Of a stretch of 60,000 nt of DNA, positions 57,801 to 60,000 are shown one piece after another. Every line of letters starts with the position of its first letter. Within the stretch, counting starts at the first letter, position 1. The stretch comes from Owenia fusiformis. Its lineage: Eukaryota; Annelida; Polychaeta; Sabellida; Oweniidae. Made by a program: the position numbers and the translations under genes. The stretch is taken from contig CAIIXF020000011.1 of assembly GCA_903813345.2 (NCBI GenBank), positions 32,358,166-32,418,165 on the forward strand, in the 5' to 3' direction. Below the pieces are notes generated by a model. That model did no database searches, was not told where the DNA came from, and saw nothing but the letters and a program-made list of their open reading frames with translations.

Positions 57801-59389
57801 TCCCAAATAATAAGAATGGTGAGAACAATTTTCTGTTGGCCTGCTTGCTAGATCTGATTCTCTCTTTAATGAAATGTTATTTGGTATTGAAATATTACAT
57901 ACTGGGTTTATTGCATCTAATACTTGATTGAGTCTGCCTTGGCCCGTCTCACTGTCAAAGTCTCGTCTGACTAGGTCACGAATTATCGTTTCCATCGCTT
58001 CAAAATCTATTCTACCTGTTTGACTCTTATCTGCCTTTTGGAAATACTCCTACAATTAATTTAAAATATATATTAAACATTTGATGCATGCATGCTTGCT
58101 TTTTCAAATATTCTAACAGATAATCTGAGGGGTCATTAATGTATTGAAAATCAGACCCTTTAACAAATATATTTCACACCACTTTATCTAAAAAAAGGTA
58201 ATTGTAGTCTATATACAATATTTTAACTTTTGCTCAAGACTGAAGATAATTGATTTTCTTACAATTCTGTACAATTAAGACCGATGACTAGTACACTTTA
58301 AAATCTACCGTACATCTTACACTGTACAGCGCATTTTACAATATACATCGCATTTTACAATGTACAGTGCATTTTATATTGTACAGTACAGGGTGTCCCG
58401 AAAGTATGGGGCCCCCCCTAGGCAGACATACACCAATGTTCCCATAGTATGTGTCATATATCATTTAAAAGCTTATCCAAAGTTACATTGATTTGCCAAG
58501 TATCATTGCTCAACTTACAAATGAGAAAAAGTTACAGGCATTTCAAAACTTAGTGTTTGGCCAAAATTAAAGCTAAAATCAGTATCCTGGAAACACCGCT
58601 TACCTGAATGTGACCAAAAATATGGTTGATATCGTCAAAGAGAGGATGGATATTGAGTTGTAAAAATAGGTCGGTAAGGGCAGATACTCCAAGGAAACTC
58701 TTCTAAAATGCCTTAAAAAGGTTTTATGAGGATTATAAAATGCCATACCCCTATTCGAAGTGCATTTAAGGTCATATCTGGAAAGAAATGCTGCTGTTAA
58801 CATGGCCAAGGGAGACACGCAGACTATTAATTTTGTGTAAATATACACTTTAATTTTGGTAAAACACTACATTTTGAAATGCGTGTAACTTTTCGCCGTT
58901 TGTGAGTTGAACCATGATACTTGGCAAATCAATGTAACTTTGGACAAGCTTTAAAATGATATATGACACATACTATGGGTACATTGGTGTATGTCTGCCT
59001 AGGGGGGCCCCATACTTTCGGGACACCCTGTACGTCTTACACTGTACAGTGCATTTTACACTGTACATTGCATTTTACACTGTACGGTGCATTTTACACT
59101 GAACAGTGCACTTTACATTGTACAGTACATTTAACAATGTACAGTACATTTTGCAATATACAGCGCATTTTACACTGTACAGTGTAATTTACTCTGGACA
59201 CTGTATAACACTTTTTTAAGCAGTGCTTACTATGAATATCTTGATGTTGTCATCTAGCTCTGAGAAATCAAGAAGTTTGAAACACTCCCTGAGGTCATCT
59301 TCAAATGAGGAGATTCGTTCACATAATACTGATAGCGTGAGAAACTCATCCAGGCCAAAAAAAGTACTTGCACTGCTTATGTCATACAC
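54805..59389 (-). CDS. Unrecognised protein with an EF-hand-like segment and acidic tail (3' part)
   Basis: Three in-phase exons: 59389-59231 (VYDISSASTFFGLDEFLTLS onward), 58049-57903 (EYFQKADKSQTGRIDFEAME onward) and 54975-54805 (SGSEIISKVECLAYVPYFLS onward to the stop). All junctions are phase 0 with consensus sites. The stretch F-xx-AD-K-S-Q-T-G-R-I-D-F-E resembles an EF-hand (loop D-K-S-Q-T-G-R-I-D-F-E-A), but the last loop position is Ala, not Glu, so calcium binding is doubtful. The C-terminus is rich in Asp/Glu/Asn/Gln. The 5' part lies beyond the right edge. I do not recognise the family; an EF-hand-containing regulatory protein is the best guess. Both introns contain DNA transposons. 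Confidence 0.65.
55253..57583. mobile_element. 2.3-kb TIR element with 5-bp TSD and CTACCGTAAA subterminal repeats
   Basis: CATACCTGCCAACCTA at 55253 and TAGGTTGGCAGGTATG ending at 57583 are perfect 16-bp inverted repeats, flanked on both sides by CTGTA (55248-55252 and 57584-57588). The left 300 bases and the right 650 bases are packed with variants of CTACCGTAAAA or CTACCGCAAAA, on the same strand at both ends, mostly CCGTAAA on the left and shifting to CCGCAAA on the right. The 1.3-kb middle has no long ORF. The superfamily is not assigned: a 5-bp duplication with these termini fits no family I can name with confidence. It lies in the last intron of the EF-hand-like gene. Confidence 0.8.
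58305..59200. repeat. TACAGTGCATTTTACA minisatellite split by a mariner MITE
   Basis: Units of about 22 bp (variants of CATTTTACACTGTACAGTG) run from 58305 to 58388 and again from 59030 to 59190. The element at 58387-59032 is inserted between the two parts. The unit is partly palindromic (TGTAC, ACTGTACAGT). Confidence 0.8.
58387..59032. mobile_element. Mariner-like non-autonomous element, 646 bp with long TIRs
   Basis: CAGGGTGTCCCGAAAGTATG at the left and its exact complement at the right, flanked by TA. The arms stay complementary for about 165 bases (through CCTAGGCAGACATACACCAA, TATGTGTCATATATCATTT and GATTTGCCAAGTATCAT). The 300-base interior has no recognisable transposase. GGGTGTCCC ends are typical of Tc1/mariner elements. 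Confidence 0.85.
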
Positions 59390-60000
59390 CTGAAAATAAA
59401 CAAAGAATCATATATAACTGACATCGTGGTTAGCCACGCCCTCTCCATCTCTGTCTTTCAGGAGAGCGATGCAACAGAGAGAGATGCTATGAGTATCAGA
59501 ATGTATAACTGAATAAGTTAAAATGTTTGAAAATTTTAGTTGAATATTTTTGTAAAATAACTAAAACAAGGTGAAGTATTATAATAACATATGATCAATA
59601 GAAGGAAATATATCCATCATGAAATTAGATCCCACGCTAAATGAAAATGCTATTTTGATTCAGCAGCCAACATACAGTGTATAATTTTCACATTTCAAAA
59701 CTGTTCCTATGCTCTAATGTTCCTTTTACTCAAAGCGAAACAATTTTAACAGATATTTCAAATGAATGACGGAATAGAAACTGTATATACTGTAGTAGTA
59801 GTACTATATAAATCAGATTAAGCTGTGTGAATTGACAAACATTTAAAGATTACACCTTCTGACATTCTGACAATTACTGCACCATCTACCAGTGACCTGT
59901 CAAAGCTATTTGATAAACAACTTTTACTGAATGCAGTTTTCTATTAGCTGAGCTTGTTATAAGTCTTACAACAAACCCATAGCTGGGGGGGGGGTGATCA
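59390..60000. other. Upstream intron of the EF-hand-like gene
   Basis: No exon recognised; AT-rich sequence ending in a G run near 59986. Further exons are expected to the right of the window. Confidence 0.3.

Overview
The window is animal nuclear DNA. Genes are intron-rich with GT-AG introns, the sequence is AT-rich, and there is no operon structure. The recognisable genes (STK40, mitochondrial ribosomal protein L19, SAP18, a C22orf15/CXorf65-like gene, PM20D2-type M20 peptidases) are metazoan. The mix of DNA transposons, foldback elements, an R2-type retroelement and tetranucleotide runs suggests a marine invertebrate, possibly a mollusc or another non-vertebrate bilaterian; the species cannot be fixed from sequence alone.

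Layout. 1-1400: a pogo-like end and a decayed long-TIR mariner. 1703-3445 (+): an acyl-CoA synthetase with an unbroken reading frame. 3659-4867 (-): the first three coding exons of STK40; its kinase exons are absent, so they lie beyond the left edge (placing the synthetase inside an STK40 intron) or have been lost. 5919-11133: an intact R2-superclade non-LTR retrotransposon joined end to end with a 5'-truncated, apparently identical copy. 14052-16922 (+): MRPL19 (bL19m). 17706-27016 and 29902-37808 (-): two tandem, complete seven-exon PM20D2-like peptidase genes. 38173-39710: a Mutator-like non-autonomous element. 43061-48453 (-): SAP18. 49440-51308 (+): a C22orf15/CXorf65-like gene lacking its first exon. 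54805-59389 (-): the 3' part of an acidic-tailed, EF-hand-like protein running off the right edge, with two DNA transposons in its introns.

The most unusual region is the peptidase pair. Exon fragments have been duplicated again and again. The 5' half of exon 2, with its splice acceptor, forms an array of about 19 x 143 bp in one gene and a short array at the same place in the other. The 3' half of an old exon 3, with a donor-like site, forms a 114-bp array. Several complete extra exon 3 copies keep splice sites and the same phase (in phase 0, out phase 2), so only one can be used per mRNA without a frameshift. The exon 4 donor end is repeated in a 48-bp, in-frame unit. This looks like a candidate mutually exclusive splicing system of a zinc peptidase, or the debris of one, together with two satellites born from exon halves.
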